From Novosphingobium sp. RL4 (GTDB lineage: Bacteria > Pseudomonadota > Alphaproteobacteria > Sphingomonadales > Sphingomonadaceae), in contig NZ_CP141944.1 of assembly GCF_035658495.1 (NCBI RefSeq), positions 1,266,001-1,330,000 of the forward strand: DNA of 64,000 nt, in the 5' to 3' direction. Shown here piece after piece: positions 17,666 through 27,887 of the stretch; the first letter of the stretch is position 1; every line of letters begins with the position of its first letter. Made by a program: the position numbers and the translations under genes. Under the pieces are notes generated by a model that ran no database searches, was not told the DNA's origin, and saw only the letters and a program-made list of their open reading frames with translations.

Positions 17666-18856
17666 ATGGCGAAGGCAAAATTCGAGCGGAACAAGCCGCA
17701 CTGCAACATCGGCACCATCGGTCACGTCGACCACGGCAAGACCACCCTCACGGCTGCCATCACCAAGGTCATGTCGGAAGCGTTCGGCGGTGAAGCCGTT
17801 GACTTCGCAAACATCGACAAGGCTCCGGAAGAGCGCGAGCGCGGCATCACGATCTCGACCGCTCACGTCGAGTACGAGACCGAAGCCCGTCACTACGCGC
17901 ACGTCGACTGCCCGGGTCACGCTGACTACGTGAAGAACATGATCACCGGTGCCGCCCAGATGGACGGCGCGATCCTGGTTGTGAACGCTGCTGACGGCCC
18001 GATGCCGCAGACCCGCGAACACATCCTGCTCGCCCGCCAGGTCGGCGTGCCGCAGCTGGTCGTGTACATGAACAAGGTCGACCAGGTCGATGACGAAGAG
18101 CTCCTCGAGCTCGTCGAACTCGAAGTGCGCGAACTGCTCTCGTCGTATGACTTCGACGGCGACAACATCCCCGTCGTCAAGGGTTCGGCTCTCGCCGCCC
18201 TCGAAGGCCGTGACGACAACATCGGCAAGGAATCGATCCTTGCGCTGATGAAGGCTGTCGACGACTACATCCCGCAGCCCCCGCGTCCCACCGACAAGGC
18301 ATTCCTGATGCCCGTCGAAGACGTGTTCTCGATCTCGGGTCGTGGTACGGTTGTTACCGGCCGCGTCGAAACCGGCATCGTCAAGGTTGGTGAAGAAGTC
18401 GAAGTCGTCGGTATCCGCGACACGCAGAAGACCACCGTCACCGGCGTCGAAATGTTCCGCAAGCTGCTCGACCAGGGTGAAGCCGGCGACAACATCGGCG
18501 CGCTGGTTCGTGGCCTGAAGCGCGACGACGTGGAGCGTGGCCAGGTTCTCGCCAAGCCGGGCACCGTGACCCCGCACACCGAGTTCTCGGCTGAAGTCTA
18601 CGTTCTGTCGAAGGACGAAGGCGGCCGTCACACGCCGTTCTTCGCCAACTACCGTCCGCAGTTCTACTTCCGCACCACCGACGTGACCGGCGAAGTGATC
18701 CTTCCCGAGGGCACCGAAATGGTGATGCCGGGCGACAACGTTTCGCTGACCGTGAAGCTGATCGCTCCGATCGCTATGGACGAAGGTCTCCGCTTCGCAA
18801 TCCGCGAAGGCGGCCGCACCGTCGGTTCGGGCGTCGTTGCCACGATCACGAAGTAA
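17666..18856 (+). CDS. tuf: Elongation factor Tu
   Basis: 396 residues starting at '[12 protein letters not shown]' (ATG 17666, AGAAGG eight bases upstream; the frame is open further upstream but that part is not used). P-loop '[10 protein letters not shown]', switch '[16 protein letters not shown]', 'DCPGHADY' and 'NKVDQVDD' are intact. It delivers aminoacyl-tRNA to the ribosome. Last gene of the str operon; a GAAA-loop terminator follows. Whether a second tuf copy exists elsewhere cannot be seen. Confidence 0.98.
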   Translation: MAKAKFERNKPHCNIGTIGHVDHGKTTLTAAITKVMSEAFGGEAVDFANIDKAPEERERGITISTAHVEYETEARHYAHVDCPGHADYVKNMITGAAQMDGAILVVNAADGPMPQTREHILLARQVGVPQLVVYMNKVDQVDDEELLELVELEVRELLSSYDFDGDNIPVVKGSALAALEGRDDNIGKESILALMKAVDDYIPQPPRPTDKAFLMPVEDVFSISGRGTVVTGRVETGIVKVGEEVEVVGIRDTQKTTVTGVEMFRKLLDQGEAGDNIGALVRGLKRDDVERGQVLAKPGTVTPHTEFSAEVYVLSKDEGGRHTPFFANYRPQFYFRTTDVTGEVILPEGTEMVMPGDNVSLTVKLIAPIAMDEGLRFAIREGGRTVGSGVVATITK

Positions 18857-18890
18857 TTCGCTGATCTTGCAGCTACGGCTAAAGTGATTG

Positions 18891-18922
18891 GCCCGGCGTC
18901 TCGAAAGAGGCGCCGGGCTTTT
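18891..18922 (+). terminator. Intrinsic terminator of the str operon
   Basis: A 12-base stem GCCCGGCGTCTC / GAGGCGCCGGGC (with one T-G pair) closed by a GAAA tetraloop (18903-18906) and followed by TTTT. It lies 34 bases after the tuf stop. Confidence 0.9.
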
Positions 18923-18972
18923 CGCGTTTATGGAGTTAAGGCGTTTGTGGCGCTCGAGGCCCCGGCGTAGGG

Positions 18973-19473
18973 CTAGTGTGCCCGCAACTCGCCCTGTCCG
19001 ATCTTCCATGCATCCGAGCCTTTGGGTGCTGCGGGAATGGACGCCAGGTCGATGTAGTAGACAGGTTCCGGCACGTGGCCGAACGGTATGGTGATGCAGG
19101 GGCCTAGGCAGCCAGGCAGGTCCCAGAGGTCGGGCGGGTAGGCCGCGCCCGTACGCGTGCTTTCGTCGACGGATTTCGAAGCCGGGACGCGCTGGTCAGT
19201 GCCATCGCCGCCGTGGGAGCAGACGACGATCGTGCCGTCATTGCCGCCATTGCTGGCACGGGCGGCAGCACGGCAGGCCTCATCAACGGCAGCGCCCTTG
19301 GCGTCTGGCATGGTGGCGTGGGCGGAAAGCGTGTTGGTATCGTCGATGTCGATGGGGACGCCCGTTTGGCCGGGGCCGTAGCCGGAGCTGTCGGCTGCTG
19401 CGGTGGCGGGCGCCAGGCATGCAAGGGTGAGCGCGGCAAGCGTGCTGGAAATTGTCGTGGTGATGGAGGGCAT
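18973..19473 (-). CDS. Secreted protein of unknown function, inserted between tuf and rpsJ
   Basis: 166 residues with a signal peptide (residues 1-26, 'TLACLAPATAAA'). The mature part contains 'EACRAAARAS...GTIVVCSHGG...DQRVP', a signature I associate with a large group of sphingomonad periplasmic proteins in which a cysteine lies before a basic 'QRxP' stretch. Four cysteines are visible in the mature region. It is on the strand opposite to the str and S10 operons and sits exactly between them. Function is unknown. Confidence 0.75.
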   Translation of the reverse strand: MPSITTTISSTLAALTLACLAPATAAADSSGYGPGQTGVPIDIDDTNTLSAHATMPDAKGAAVDEACRAAARASNGGNDGTIVVCSHGGDGTDQRVPASKSVDESTRTGAAYPPDLWDLPGCLGPCITIPFGHVPEPVYYIDLASIPAAPKGSDAWKIGQGELRAH

Positions 19474-19598
19474 TGAAAGCGCCTTCTGCTAGGCGTCGCC
19501 ATGCCAACCTAGGATGCGGAACGGAGGTAGGGAAGGGGCGATGCGACGAACCGCGTTGGCGACCTTCGGGAACCTGCCGGACTTCGTGAAATCAGGGC

Positions 19599-19627
19599 TT
19601 GCTCGACTCGGCATCACCGTGTAGTGG
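19599..19627 (+). promoter_or_regulatory. Possible S10-operon promoter
   Basis: TTGCTC (19599-19604), a 17-base spacer and TAGTGG (19622-19627), about 60 bases before rpsJ. The match to sigma-70 is only moderate. A short GGGC-TTCG-GCCC hairpin follows at about 19644-19655, in the rpsJ leader. Confidence 0.35.
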
Positions 19628-19685
19628 CGCGGTTCGAATTTGACGGGGCTTCGGCCCTTTGGCTCTTTCTCATCGGTAGTAGGTA

Positions 19686-19997
19686 ATGGAAGCTCAGAAC
19701 ATCCGTATCCGCCTCAAGGCGTTTGACCATCGCGTGCTCGACCAGGCTACTGGCGAAATCGCTGACACGGCCCGCCGTACCGGCGCTCTGATTCGTGGGC
19801 CCATTCCTCTGCCGACGAAGATCGAGAAGTTCACGGTCAACCGTGGCCCGCACATCGACAAGAAGTCGCGTGAGCAGTTCGAAGTCCGCACCTACAAGCG
19901 TCTGCTTGACATCGTGCAGCCGAACGCAGCTACCGTCGACGCTCTGATGAAGCTCGATCTGGCTGCCGGCGTGAACGTCGAAATCAAGCTGGCCTAA
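19686..19997 (+). CDS. rpsJ: 30S ribosomal protein S10
   Basis: 103 residues, full length: '[22 protein letters not shown]', '[29 protein letters not shown]'. Part of the 30S head and, as NusE, of antitermination complexes. First gene of the S10 operon. A 353-base spacer separates it from rplC, much longer than usual, raising the chance of a regulatory RNA between the two. Confidence 0.98.
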   Translation: MEAQNIRIRLKAFDHRVLDQATGEIADTARRTGALIRGPIPLPTKIEKFTVNRGPHIDKKSREQFEVRTYKRLLDIVQPNAATVDALMKLDLAAGVNVEIKLA

Positions 19998-20350
19998 GCC
20001 GGTTTGCGGGGTGACCGAAAGGTTGCCCCGAAAGTCCTTTCCGATCGGACTTTAAACGATCGAGGCGAAATTCGGATCTTCGGATCCAAATTGTCCTTGT
20101 CGGCCCGATGGCCGGCTTTGCGGGGAGAAACCCGCAGAGACAGCGCCCCGGGCGGCAAGCCGCCGGGGGACACAAGGGATACCTCCGCCGTCTCCTTCGG
20201 GAAGCGTCGGGAATGCGTCCCCCGTCTCGTTTCCGCGGTCCATGATGGGCTGGCAGGGAACACCTGACCCGGACGGGGTTCGTATCACAACCAGGGTTGG
20301 ACACGCGTACGGGGGATGGTCCTGCGTACGCCTCTGTAAGGAGAAAGGTC
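19998..20350 (+). promoter_or_regulatory. Structured spacer between rpsJ and rplC (candidate leader RNA)
   Basis: 353 bases without a gene. Four hairpins in series: AAAGTCC/GGACTTT (20031-20053), CGGCC-CGAT-GGCCG (20101-20114), TGCGGG/CCCGCA with a six-base loop (20119-20136), and a GC-rich stem CCCC-GGCGG/CCGCC-GGGG with a CAAG loop and one bulge (20146-20168). rplC follows a strong AAGGAG. In other bacteria L4 controls the S10 operon through a leader before rpsJ; that this spacer plays such a role is inference. Confidence 0.5.
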
Positions 20351-21106
20351 ATGCGTACAGGCGTGATCGCCAAGAAAGTCGGGATGACCCGCCTGTTCCA
20401 GGAGGACGGTCGCCACGTGCCCGTCACTGTCCTGGCACTTGAAGACTGTCAGGTGGTTTCGGTTCGTACTGCTGATCGTGACGGCTACGTCGCGGTTCAG
20501 CTCGGTGCGGGCGAAGCAAAGCAGAAGAACGTTGCCAAGCCGCAGCGTGAGCACTTCGCCAAGGCTGAAGTTTCGCTCAAGATGCGCGTCGCGGAATTCC
20601 GCGTTGCCGACGATGCCCTCCTCGAAGTCGGTTCGACGATCGCTGCCTCGCACTTCGTGCCTGGCCAGCTGGTCGACGTTGCCGGCCACACCCAGGGCAA
20701 GGGCTTCCAGGGCGCTATGAAGCGCTGGGGCTTCGGCGGTATGCGCGCCACCCACGGTGTGTCGATCTCGCACCGTGCGCACGGTTCGACGGGTAACCGT
20801 CAGGATCCGGGCAAGGTGTTCAAGAACAAGAAGATGGCCGGCCACATGGGCGACCGTCAGCGCACCCAGCAGAACCTCGAAGTCGTCCGCGTGGACGACG
20901 AGCGTGGCCTGATCTTCGTCAAGGGCTCGGTCCCGGGTTCGAAGAACGCCTGGCTCACCGTTTCGGACGCCGTCAAGGTCGACCGTCACGGCGAGGCTCC
21001 GTACCCCGCCGGCCTCAAGCTGGCTGCCAACACCAATGATACGGCCGCTGCCGAGACCCCTGCTGACGTGGCGGCTCCCGAAGCGACCGAAGGCCAGGAG
21101 GGCTAA
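20351..21106 (+). CDS. rplC: 50S ribosomal protein L3
   Basis: 251 residues from ATG 20351 (AAGGAG seven bases upstream); an 18-codon upstream extension of the frame is not used. Signatures: '[17 protein letters not shown]', '[13 protein letters not shown]', '[24 protein letters not shown]'. An early-assembly protein near the peptidyl-transferase centre. The C-terminus is extended by about 30 residues rich in Ala, Glu and Thr compared with E. coli (209 residues), ending 'ATEGQEG'. Confidence 0.97.
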   Translation: MRTGVIAKKVGMTRLFQEDGRHVPVTVLALEDCQVVSVRTADRDGYVAVQLGAGEAKQKNVAKPQREHFAKAEVSLKMRVAEFRVADDALLEVGSTIAASHFVPGQLVDVAGHTQGKGFQGAMKRWGFGGMRATHGVSISHRAHGSTGNRQDPGKVFKNKKMAGHMGDRQRTQQNLEVVRVDDERGLIFVKGSVPGSKNAWLTVSDAVKVDRHGEAPYPAGLKLAANTNDTAAAETPADVAAPEATEGQEG

Positions 21107-21108
21107 TC

Positions 21109-21735
21109 ATGAAGGTTCAGGTCCTCAATATCGACGGTTCGGCCGCTAACGCCGACATCGAGCTTTCGGACGACGTGTTCGGCCTCGAGCCGCGCGCGGA
21201 CATCCTGCACCGCGTCGTCACCTGGCAGCTCGAAAATCGCCGCGGCATCGCCCGTGCGACCCGCGAGCGCTCGGAAGTCGCGCGTACCGGCAAGAAGTTC
21301 GGTCGCCAGAAGGGTGGCGGTACTGCCCGTCACGGCGATCGTGCGGCTCCGGTGTTCATCGGCGGTGGTAAGGCTCACGGTGCTCGTCGCCGCGAGTTCA
21401 ACGTCTCGCTGAACAAGAAGATCCGCGCTCTCGGTCTGAAGATGGCCCTTTCGGCCAAGGCTCAGAAGGGTCTCGTGATCGTCGACTCGCTCGACGTTTC
21501 CGATGCCAAGACCAAGGCGCTCGCCGGTCAGCTCGCCAAGGCGAACTTCGGCAAGAAGGTTCTCGTCATGGACGGTGAGCAGGTAAACGAGGGCTTCGCC
21601 CTGGCTGCCCGCAACATCATCGGCGTCAACGTGCTTCCGGCTGTCGGCGCCAATGTCTACGACATCCTGAAGCATGATACGCTGGTGCTGACGCGCGCCG
21701 CTGTCGAGAAGCTGGAGGCGCGTTTCAATGGCTAA
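21109..21735 (+). CDS. rplD: 50S ribosomal protein L4
   Basis: 208 residues. '[31 protein letters not shown]'-type exit-tunnel loop is present as '[13 protein letters not shown]'. It starts 2 bases after rplC, whose last codons (GGAGGG) supply the ribosome site. L4 lines the exit tunnel and in E. coli also represses the S10 operon. It overlaps rplW by 8 bases. Confidence 0.97.
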   Translation: MKVQVLNIDGSAANADIELSDDVFGLEPRADILHRVVTWQLENRRGIARATRERSEVARTGKKFGRQKGGGTARHGDRAAPVFIGGGKAHGARRREFNVSLNKKIRALGLKMALSAKAQKGLVIVDSLDVSDAKTKALAGQLAKANFGKKVLVMDGEQVNEGFALAARNIIGVNVLPAVGANVYDILKHDTLVLTRAAVEKLEARFNG

Positions 21736-22039
21736 GAGCAACGTGGACATCCGTCATTACGACGTGATCCTCTCGCCGCACATCACCGAGAAGTCGACCC
21801 TGCTCTCCGAGCAGAACGCGGTTGTCTTCAAGGTGGCCGACGCGGCAACCAAGCCCCAGATCAAGGCCGCCGTTGAGGCGCTGTTCGACGTCAAGGTGAC
21901 TGGCGTGAACACCCTGGTCCAGAAGGGCAAGACCAAGCGCTGGCGCGGTAGGGAATACCGCCGCAGCGACGTGAAGAAGGCGATTGTCACGCTGGCCGAA
22001 GGCCAGTCGATCGACATCACCGAAGGCGTACGGGGCTGA
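21728..22039 (+). CDS. rplW: 50S ribosomal protein L23
   Basis: 103 residues, typical length. '[22 protein letters not shown]' and '[21 protein letters not shown]'-like C-terminal part ('[14 protein letters not shown]'). It sits at the tunnel exit and docks trigger factor and SRP. Start overlaps the end of rplD by 8 bases, suggesting translational coupling. Confidence 0.97.
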   Translation: MAKSNVDIRHYDVILSPHITEKSTLLSEQNAVVFKVADAATKPQIKAAVEALFDVKVTGVNTLVQKGKTKRWRGREYRRSDVKKAIVTLAEGQSIDITEGVRG

Positions 22040-22043
22040 TCCG

Positions 22044-22880
22044 ATGGCACTGAAGCATTACAACCCGACCAGCCCCGCCCGCCGCGGCCTGGTCCTCGTC
22101 GACAAGTCGTCGCTCTGGAAGGGCAAGCCCCTCAAGGCGCTGACCGAAGGCAAGAGCAAGACCGGTGGCCGCAACAACAAGGGCCATGTCACTTCGCGTG
22201 GCATCGCCGGCGGTCACAAGCAGAAGTACCGCTTCATCGACTTCAAGCGTCGCAAGTGGGACATGGAAGCAACCGTGGAGCGGATCGAATACGATCCCAA
22301 CCGCACTGCTTTCATCGCGCTGGTCAAGTACGCCGACGGTGAGCTGACCTACATCATCGCGCCTCAGCGTCTGGCCGTTGGCGACGTCGTCGTCGCCGGC
22401 GAGAAGACCGACGTGAAGCCCGGCAATGCCATGCTTCTGTCGCAGATGCCGGTCGGCACGATCTGCCACAACGTCGAGATGAAGCCCGGCAAGGGCGGCC
22501 AGATCGCACGTTCGGCAGGCACCTATGTGCAGGTCGTCGGTCGCGATCGCGGCATGGTCATCGTTCGTCTGAACTCGGGCGAGCAGCGCTACCTGCGTGG
22601 CGATTGCATGGGCACCGTTGGCGCCGTGTCGAACCCCGACAACGCCAACCAGACCCTTGCCAAGGCTGGTCGCGGCCGTTGGCTGGGCCGTCGCCCGCTG
22701 ACCCGCGGTGTTGCCAAGAACCCGGTCGACCACCCGCACGGCGGTGGTGAAGGCCGTACCTCGGGCGGCCGTCATCCGGTCACTCCGTGGGGCAAGCCGA
22801 CCAAGGGTGCTCGCACTCGCAACAACAAGCAGACGGACAAGATGATCATCCGTTCGCGCCACGCCAAGAAGAAGAGGTAA
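22044..22880 (+). CDS. rplB: 50S ribosomal protein L2
   Basis: 278 residues from ATG 22044 ('[15 protein letters not shown]'), 4 bases after rplW. Signatures: '[22 protein letters not shown]', '[18 protein letters not shown]' and the C-terminal '[20 protein letters not shown]' with the functionally essential histidine. Binds 23S rRNA and is needed for subunit joining and peptidyl transfer. Confidence 0.98.
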   Translation: MALKHYNPTSPARRGLVLVDKSSLWKGKPLKALTEGKSKTGGRNNKGHVTSRGIAGGHKQKYRFIDFKRRKWDMEATVERIEYDPNRTAFIALVKYADGELTYIIAPQRLAVGDVVVAGEKTDVKPGNAMLLSQMPVGTICHNVEMKPGKGGQIARSAGTYVQVVGRDRGMVIVRLNSGEQRYLRGDCMGTVGAVSNPDNANQTLAKAGRGRWLGRRPLTRGVAKNPVDHPHGGGEGRTSGGRHPVTPWGKPTKGARTRNNKQTDKMIIRSRHAKKKR

Positions 22881-22886
22881 GACACG

Positions 22887-23165
22887 ATGGCACGTTCCGT
22901 CTGGAAAGGCCCCTTCGTCGACCTGTACCTTCTCAAGAAGGCCGAGGTCGCGCAGGATGCCGGCAACCGCGCTGGTCCGATCAAGACCTGGTCGCGTCGC
23001 TCCACCATTCTCCCGCAGTTCGTTGGTCTGACCTTCTCGGTCTACAACGGGCACAAGTTCATCCCTGTCTCGGTCAACGAGGACATGGTCGGCCACAAGC
23101 TCGGTGAATTCGCGCCCACGCGCACGTTCCCCGGCCACGCCGCCGACAAGAAGGGCAAGCGCTAA
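22887..23165 (+). CDS. rpsS: 30S ribosomal protein S19
   Basis: 92 residues: '[20 protein letters not shown]', '[19 protein letters not shown]', '[12 protein letters not shown]'. 30S head protein next to S13. Its TAA shares the last A with the ATG of rplV. Confidence 0.97.
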   Translation: MARSVWKGPFVDLYLLKKAEVAQDAGNRAGPIKTWSRRSTILPQFVGLTFSVYNGHKFIPVSVNEDMVGHKLGEFAPTRTFPGHAADKKGKR

Positions 23166-23542
23166 TGAGCAAGCAGGCAGCACCCCGCCGCGTTGGCGAG
23201 AAGGAAGCTCTTGCGGTTGGCACCACCATTCGTGGTTCCGCCCAGAAGCTCAACCTCGTCGCCGCTCTCATCCGTGGCCGCAAGGCCGAGGACGCGATGA
23301 ACATCCTGGCCTTCTCCAAGAAGGCCATGGCCCAGGACGCCCGCAAGATCCTCGCTTCGGCGATCGCCAATGCGGAAAACAACCATAACCTCGACGTTGA
23401 CGCTCTCGTCATCGCCGAGGCATCGGTTGGCAAGTCGATCACGATGAAGCGCTTCCACGCGCGCGGTCGCGGCAAGTCCACCCGGATCCTCAAGCCGTTC
23501 TCACGCCTGCGGATCGTCGTTCGCGAAGTCGAGGAGGCCTGA
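23165..23542 (+). CDS. rplV: 50S ribosomal protein L22
   Basis: 125 residues. The globular part '[42 protein letters not shown]' and the beta-hairpin '[24 protein letters not shown]', which reaches into the exit tunnel, are intact. Overlaps rpsS by one base; rpsC follows after 3 bases. Confidence 0.97.
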   Translation: MSKQAAPRRVGEKEALAVGTTIRGSAQKLNLVAALIRGRKAEDAMNILAFSKKAMAQDARKILASAIANAENNHNLDVDALVIAEASVGKSITMKRFHARGRGKSTRILKPFSRLRIVVREVEEA

Positions 23543-23545
23543 TCC

Positions 23546-24241
23546 ATGGGTCACAAGAGCAATCCGATCGGTCTGCGTCTGCAGATCAACCGTACCTGGG
23601 ACAGCCGCTGGTTTGCGGAAGGCCGGGACTACGGCAAGCTTCTTGAGGAAGACCTCAAGATCCGCAAGTCCATCATGTCGACCCTGCCGCAGGCAGCGAT
23701 CTCCAAGGTGGTCATCGAGCGTCCGGCCAAGCTGTGCCGCATCTCGATCTACGCAGCCCGTCCCGGTGTGATCATCGGCAAGAAGGGTGCGGACATCGAG
23801 AAGCTGCGCAAGCAGCTCTCGGCCATGACTTCGAGCGAAGTGAAGCTGAACATCGTCGAAATCCGCAAGCCGGAAATCGATTCGAAGCTCGTCGCTCAGG
23901 GCATTGCCGACCAGCTGGTCCGCCGTGTTGCGTTCCGCCGTGCGATGAAGCGCGCCGTTCAGTCGGCCCTTCGTCTTGGTGCCGAAGGCATCAAGATCAC
24001 CTGCGGTGGCCGTCTCGGGGGCGCCGAAATCGCTCGCGTGGAATGGTATCGCGAAGGCCGCGTTCCGCTGCACACGCTGCGTGCGAACATCGACTATGCC
24101 GAAGCCGAGGCTCTGACCGCCTACGGTATCATCGGCATCAAGGTCTGGATCTTCAAGGGTGAAATCCTTGGCCATGACCCGATGGCGCAGGATCGTCTGA
24201 TGATGGAGGCTCAGACCTCCGGCGTCCGTCCGGCGCGCTGA
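23546..24241 (+). CDS. rpsC: 30S ribosomal protein S3
   Basis: 231 residues: '[22 protein letters not shown]', KH domain '[21 protein letters not shown]', C-terminal '[31 protein letters not shown]'. Forms the mRNA entry channel and has helicase activity with S4/S5. Normal length and ends. Confidence 0.98.
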   Translation: MGHKSNPIGLRLQINRTWDSRWFAEGRDYGKLLEEDLKIRKSIMSTLPQAAISKVVIERPAKLCRISIYAARPGVIIGKKGADIEKLRKQLSAMTSSEVKLNIVEIRKPEIDSKLVAQGIADQLVRRVAFRRAMKRAVQSALRLGAEGIKITCGGRLGGAEIARVEWYREGRVPLHTLRANIDYAEAEALTAYGIIGIKVWIFKGEILGHDPMAQDRLMMEAQTSGVRPAR

Positions 24242-24263
24242 GGCTTGAGGTAGAGTAAGCACC

Positions 24264-24698
24264 ATGCTGCAACCGAAAAAGACCAAGTTCCGCAAGGCTT
24301 TCAAGGGCCGGATCAAGGGTGATGCCAAGGGCGGCACCGACCTGAACTTCGGTTCGTACGGCCTCAAGGCCCTCGAGCCCGAGCGGATCACCGCCCGCCA
24401 GATCGAAGCGGCTCGCCGCGCGATCACGCGTCACATCAAGCGCCAGGGTCGTCTCTGGATCCGCGTCTTCCCCGACGTGCCGGTTTCGAAGAAGCCTGCT
24501 GAAGTCCGTCAGGGTAAGGGCAAGGGTTCGGTCGAATACTGGGCGGCCCGCGTCAAGCCCGGCCGTATCCTGTTCGAACTGGACGGCGTCGCTGGCCCGC
24601 TCGCAGCCGAGGCTTTCAGCCGCGCTGCGATGAAGCTGCCGATCAAGACCAAGGTCGTGGCTCGCCTCGGCGACACTTCGCACCTTGGCGGCGAGTAA
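24264..24698 (+). CDS. rplP: 50S ribosomal protein L16
   Basis: 144 residues: '[19 protein letters not shown]', '[28 protein letters not shown]', '[25 protein letters not shown]'. The basic loop contacts A-site tRNA; the arginine hydroxylated in E. coli lies in this loop region. Preceded by rpsC at 22 bases, followed by rpmC at 12 bases. Confidence 0.97.
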   Translation: MLQPKKTKFRKAFKGRIKGDAKGGTDLNFGSYGLKALEPERITARQIEAARRAITRHIKRQGRLWIRVFPDVPVSKKPAEVRQGKGKGSVEYWAARVKPGRILFELDGVAGPLAAEAFSRAAMKLPIKTKVVARLGDTSHLGGE

Positions 24699-24710
24699 GG
24701 AAGTCGAATC

Positions 24711-24911
24711 ATGGCAAACAAGATCGAAGACTTTCGTGCCAAGACCGACGATCAGCTGACCGCTGACCTCGCCGACCTTAAGCGCGAACAGTTCAACCTG
24801 CGGTTCCAGGCCGCGACCAACCAGCTCGAAGCCCCGGCGCGGGTGCGTGAAGTCCGCCGTGACATCGCGCGCATCAAGACGCTCCAGGCCGAGCGCGCGG
24901 CGCAGGCCTGA
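24711..24911 (+). CDS. rpmC: 50S ribosomal protein L29
   Basis: 66 residues, all-helical: '[33 protein letters not shown]' and '[19 protein letters not shown]'. Located at the tunnel exit with L23. Ends in a short Ala-rich tail. Confidence 0.95.
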   Translation: MANKIEDFRAKTDDQLTADLADLKREQFNLRFQAATNQLEAPARVREVRRDIARIKTLQAERAAQA

Positions 24912-24922
24912 GGAGACACACG

Positions 24923-25192
24923 ATGCCCAAGCGTATTCTGATCGGGACCGTGGTTTCCGACAAGACCGACAAGACCGTTACCGTACTGGTCGAGCGCAAG
25001 GTGAAGCACCCCCTCTACGGGAAGATCATCCGCCGCTCGAAGAAGTACCATGCTCACGATGAGGACAACGCCTTCAAGACCGGCGAACGTGTCCGCATCG
25101 AGGAGACGAAGCCCTACTCGAAGACCAAGACCTGGAAGGTTCTTGACCGTCTTCAGGCGAGCAAGGGCACGGCACTGGAAGCAGAGGTCTAA
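24923..25192 (+). CDS. rpsQ: 30S ribosomal protein S17
   Basis: 89 residues: '[47 protein letters not shown]', OB fold. Last gene of the S10 operon here; a 162-base spacer with hairpins separates it from rplN, exactly where E. coli has its S10/spc boundary. Confidence 0.96.
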   Translation: MPKRILIGTVVSDKTDKTVTVLVERKVKHPLYGKIIRRSKKYHAHDEDNAFKTGERVRIEETKPYSKTKTWKVLDRLQASKGTALEAEV

Positions 25193-25280
25193 GGACCTCG
25201 GCCTCCAGGCCGAAAGCAGAGTGTTGACCTGGACGGGAGAATGCGGCAAAGGCCCGCACTTCGCCCGTCAAGGCGACTCG

Positions 25281-25304
25281 GGCCCCTAGTGGGCCTGTCT
25301 TTTT
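25281..25304 (+). terminator. Possible terminator at S10/spc boundary
   Basis: GGCCC-CTAGT-GGGCC followed by TGTCTTTTT. The stem is short (5 base pairs). Another hairpin, TCGGCCT/AGGCCGA, lies at about 25198-25213, and GCCGG/CCGGC at about 25311-25328 in the rplN leader. These may form an attenuator rather than a full stop. Confidence 0.5.
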
Positions 25305-25354
25305 AGGAACTGCCGGACTGGTTCCGGCAAGCCAGTTGAGAAGGACCCGGATCG

Positions 25355-25723
25355 ATGATCCAGATGCAATCCAATCTCGACGTCGCGGACAACAGCGGCG
25401 CCAAGCGCGTCCAGTGCATCAAGGTGCTGGGTGGCTCGAAGCGTCGTTTCGCAGGCGTTGGCGACATCATTGTGGTGTCGGTAAAGGAGGCGCAGCCCCG
25501 CGCCCGCGTGAAGAAGGGTGACGTTCACCGTGCGGTGATCGTGCGTACCCGCAAGGACGTGCGCCGTGCAGACGGCAGCGTTATCCGCTTCGACAGCAAC
25601 GCGGCGGTGCTCATCAACAAGAACGAGGAGCCGATCGGCACTCGTATCTTTGGCCCCGTCGTTCGCGAGCTGCGCGGCAAGGGCTTCATGAAGATCATCT
25701 CGCTCGCTCCGGAGGTGCTGTAA
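25355..25723 (+). CDS. rplN: 50S ribosomal protein L14
   Basis: 122 residues: '[31 protein letters not shown]', '[29 protein letters not shown]', '[28 protein letters not shown]'. Forms intersubunit contacts and is the docking site of RsfS. First gene of the spc operon; AAGGA lies nine bases upstream. Confidence 0.98.
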   Translation: MIQMQSNLDVADNSGAKRVQCIKVLGGSKRRFAGVGDIIVVSVKEAQPRARVKKGDVHRAVIVRTRKDVRRADGSVIRFDSNAAVLINKNEEPIGTRIFGPVVRELRGKGFMKIISLAPEVL

Positions 25724-26040
25724 TGGCTGCTTCGAAGATCAAGAAGGGTGACGCCGTCGTCGTCCTGTCCGGCAAGGACAAGGGCCGCACCGGCACCGTG
25801 CTTCAGGTTCTCCCGAAGGACGGCAAGGTCGTGGTTGAAGGCGTGAACGTCGCAACCCGTCACCGCAAGCCGACCCAGCAGAACCCGCAGGGTGGCATCG
25901 AGCGCATTCCGGCCCCGATGGCGATCAGCAAGATCGCGGTCGCCGACAAGGACGGCAAGCCGACGCGCGTTCGCTTCGAAACCAAGGACGGCAAGAAGGT
26001 CCGCGTGGCCGTGAAGTCCGGGGAGACCATCGATGGCTGA
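25723..26040 (+). CDS. rplX: 50S ribosomal protein L24
   Basis: 105 residues: KOW motif '[36 protein letters not shown]', '[27 protein letters not shown]'. Assembly initiator at the tunnel exit. Overlaps rplN by one base and rplE by eight. Confidence 0.97.
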   Translation: MAASKIKKGDAVVVLSGKDKGRTGTVLQVLPKDGKVVVEGVNVATRHRKPTQQNPQGGIERIPAPMAISKIAVADKDGKPTRVRFETKDGKKVRVAVKSGETIDG

Positions 26041-26611
26041 TTACACTCCGCGCATGCGCACCCGCTATGACGACGCCGTCGTCAAGGCGATGACCGAGAA
26101 GTTCGGTTACAAGAACGCAATGGAAGTGCCCAAGATCGAAAAGATCACGCTCAACATGGGTGTGGGCGAGGCCAGCCAGGACAAGAAGAAGGTCCAGACT
26201 GCCGCTGCGGAAATGGAAGCCATCGCTGGTCAGAAGCCGGTGATCACCAAGGCCCGCAAGTCGATCGCACAGTTCAAGCTGCGCGAAGGCATGCCGATCG
26301 GTTGCAAGGTTACCCTGCGCCGCGAACGCATGTACGAATTCCTCGATCGCCTCATCACGATCGCAATGCCCCGCATTCGCGATTTCCGTGGTCTGAACCC
26401 GAAGTCTTTCGACGGCCGGGGCAACTACGCGATGGGTCTTAAGGAGCAGATCATCTTCCCGGAGATCAGCTACGACAAGATCGAGAAGGTGCGTGGCATG
26501 GACATCATCGTCACCACCACCGCAAAGACCGACGAGGAAGCGCGCGAGCTGCTCCGTCTGTTCGGTTTCCCGTTCCCGGCTGAAGAGTCGGAACAGAAGG
26601 AAGCGGCGTGA
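26033..26611 (+). CDS. rplE: 50S ribosomal protein L5
   Basis: 192 residues: '[22 protein letters not shown]', '[29 protein letters not shown]', '[23 protein letters not shown]'. Binds 5S rRNA. The C-terminal '[10 protein letters not shown]' tail is slightly longer than in E. coli (179 residues). Confidence 0.97.
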   Translation: MADYTPRMRTRYDDAVVKAMTEKFGYKNAMEVPKIEKITLNMGVGEASQDKKKVQTAAAEMEAIAGQKPVITKARKSIAQFKLREGMPIGCKVTLRRERMYEFLDRLITIAMPRIRDFRGLNPKSFDGRGNYAMGLKEQIIFPEISYDKIEKVRGMDIIVTTTAKTDEEARELLRLFGFPFPAEESEQKEAA

Positions 26612-26640
26612 GCCGCCGCTGAGGAAGAGAGCTTAAGTCC

Positions 26641-26946
26641 ATGGCGAAACTGAGTTCCGTGAACAAGAACGAGCGCCGCAAGCAGCTCGTTAAGAAGTAT
26701 GCAGGCAAGTACGCGCGCCTTAAGGCGGTTGCCGATGATGAATCGCTCGACGAAACCGAGCGTCTCATCGCCCGTCTGAAGCTGGCCGAAATCCCGCGTA
26801 ACGGCAACCCGACCCGGGTTCGCAATCGTTGCGCGACCACCGGCCGTCCGCGCGGTTACTACCGCAAGTTTGGTCTCTGCCGCATCGAGCTGCGTGATCT
26901 TGCCAACAAGGGCATGATCCCCGGCGTGACCAAGTCGAGCTGGTAA
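26641..26946 (+). CDS. rpsN: 30S ribosomal protein S14
   Basis: 101 residues, the long form without zinc cysteines: '[26 protein letters not shown]', '[41 protein letters not shown]'. 30S head protein. Lies 29 bases after rplE. Confidence 0.97.
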   Translation: MAKLSSVNKNERRKQLVKKYAGKYARLKAVADDESLDETERLIARLKLAEIPRNGNPTRVRNRCATTGRPRGYYRKFGLCRIELRDLANKGMIPGVTKSSW

Positions 26947-26958
26947 GGGTACGAAGCA

Positions 26959-27354
26959 ATGGCTATGACCGATCCCCTGGGTGATATGCTCACCCGCATC
27001 CGCAACGGGCAGCAGGCGAAGAAGGACACCGTTCTTTCGCCCGCATCCAAGCTTCGTGCGCGCGTTCTGGAAGTTCTCCAGCGCGAAGGCTACATCCGTG
27101 GCTACAGCGATGACGCTACCGGCGCTCATCCGCAGCTGCGCATCGAGCTGAAGTATTTCGAAGGCGAGCCTGCTATCAAGCACATCGCTCGCGTCTCCAA
27201 GCCTGGCCGCCGCGTCTACTCGGGTTCGAAGGAACTCCCGGTTGTTCGCAATGGCCTCGGCATCACCATCGTCTCGACGCCGCGCGGCGTGCTTTCGGAT
27301 GCCGAAGCGCGCGCTGCCAACGTCGGCGGCGAAGTGCTGGCGGAGGTGTTCTAA
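26959..27354 (+). CDS. rpsH: 30S ribosomal protein S8
   Basis: 131 residues: '[21 protein letters not shown]', '[39 protein letters not shown]'. Binds 16S helix 21; in E. coli it represses the spc operon near rplE. ATG 26965 is an alternative start two codons in. Stop overlaps the rplF start by one base. Confidence 0.97.
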   Translation: MAMTDPLGDMLTRIRNGQQAKKDTVLSPASKLRARVLEVLQREGYIRGYSDDATGAHPQLRIELKYFEGEPAIKHIARVSKPGRRVYSGSKELPVVRNGLGITIVSTPRGVLSDAEARAANVGGEVLAEVF

Positions 27355-27887
27355 TGAGCCGCATCGGCAAAAAGCCGGTTGTGATCCCTGGCGGGGTCAC
27401 TGCCGCCATCGATAACGGCATCCTGACCGTCAAGGGCCCGAAGGGCACCCTGACGCTGGGTCTGTCGGACCTCGTGACCTACTCGGTCGAGGAAGGTTCG
27501 ATTGCCGTTCAGCCCGCCAACCAGACCAAGGCTGCCCGCAGCCACTGGGGCATGCAGCGTACGCTGGTGGCCAACCTCATCGAGGGCGTCACCAACGGTT
27601 ACACCAAGGTTCTTGAGATCAAGGGCGTTGGTTACCGTGCGAATTCGCAGGGCAAGACGCTCAAGCTTCAGCTTGGCTTCTCGCACGACGTTGACGTCGC
27701 TGTCCCCGAGGGCATCGAAATCAAGACCCCGGATAACACCACGGTCGAGATTTCCGGTATCGACAAGCAGAAGGTCGGCCAGGTTGCGGCCGAGATCCGT
27801 CGCTGGCGCAAGCCCGAGCCTTACAAGGGCAAGGGTATCAAGTACCGTGGCGAGTTCATCTTCCGCAAGGAAGGGAAGAAGAAGTAA
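27354..27887 (+). CDS. rplF: 50S ribosomal protein L6
   Basis: 177 residues: '[15 protein letters not shown]', '[22 protein letters not shown]'-type linker ('[17 protein letters not shown]'), '[19 protein letters not shown]'. Two similar domains; close to the GTPase centre. Coupled by one-base overlaps on both sides. Confidence 0.97.
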   Translation: MSRIGKKPVVIPGGVTAAIDNGILTVKGPKGTLTLGLSDLVTYSVEEGSIAVQPANQTKAARSHWGMQRTLVANLIEGVTNGYTKVLEIKGVGYRANSQGKTLKLQLGFSHDVDVAVPEGIEIKTPDNTTVEISGIDKQKVGQVAAEIRRWRKPEPYKGKGIKYRGEFIFRKEGKKK

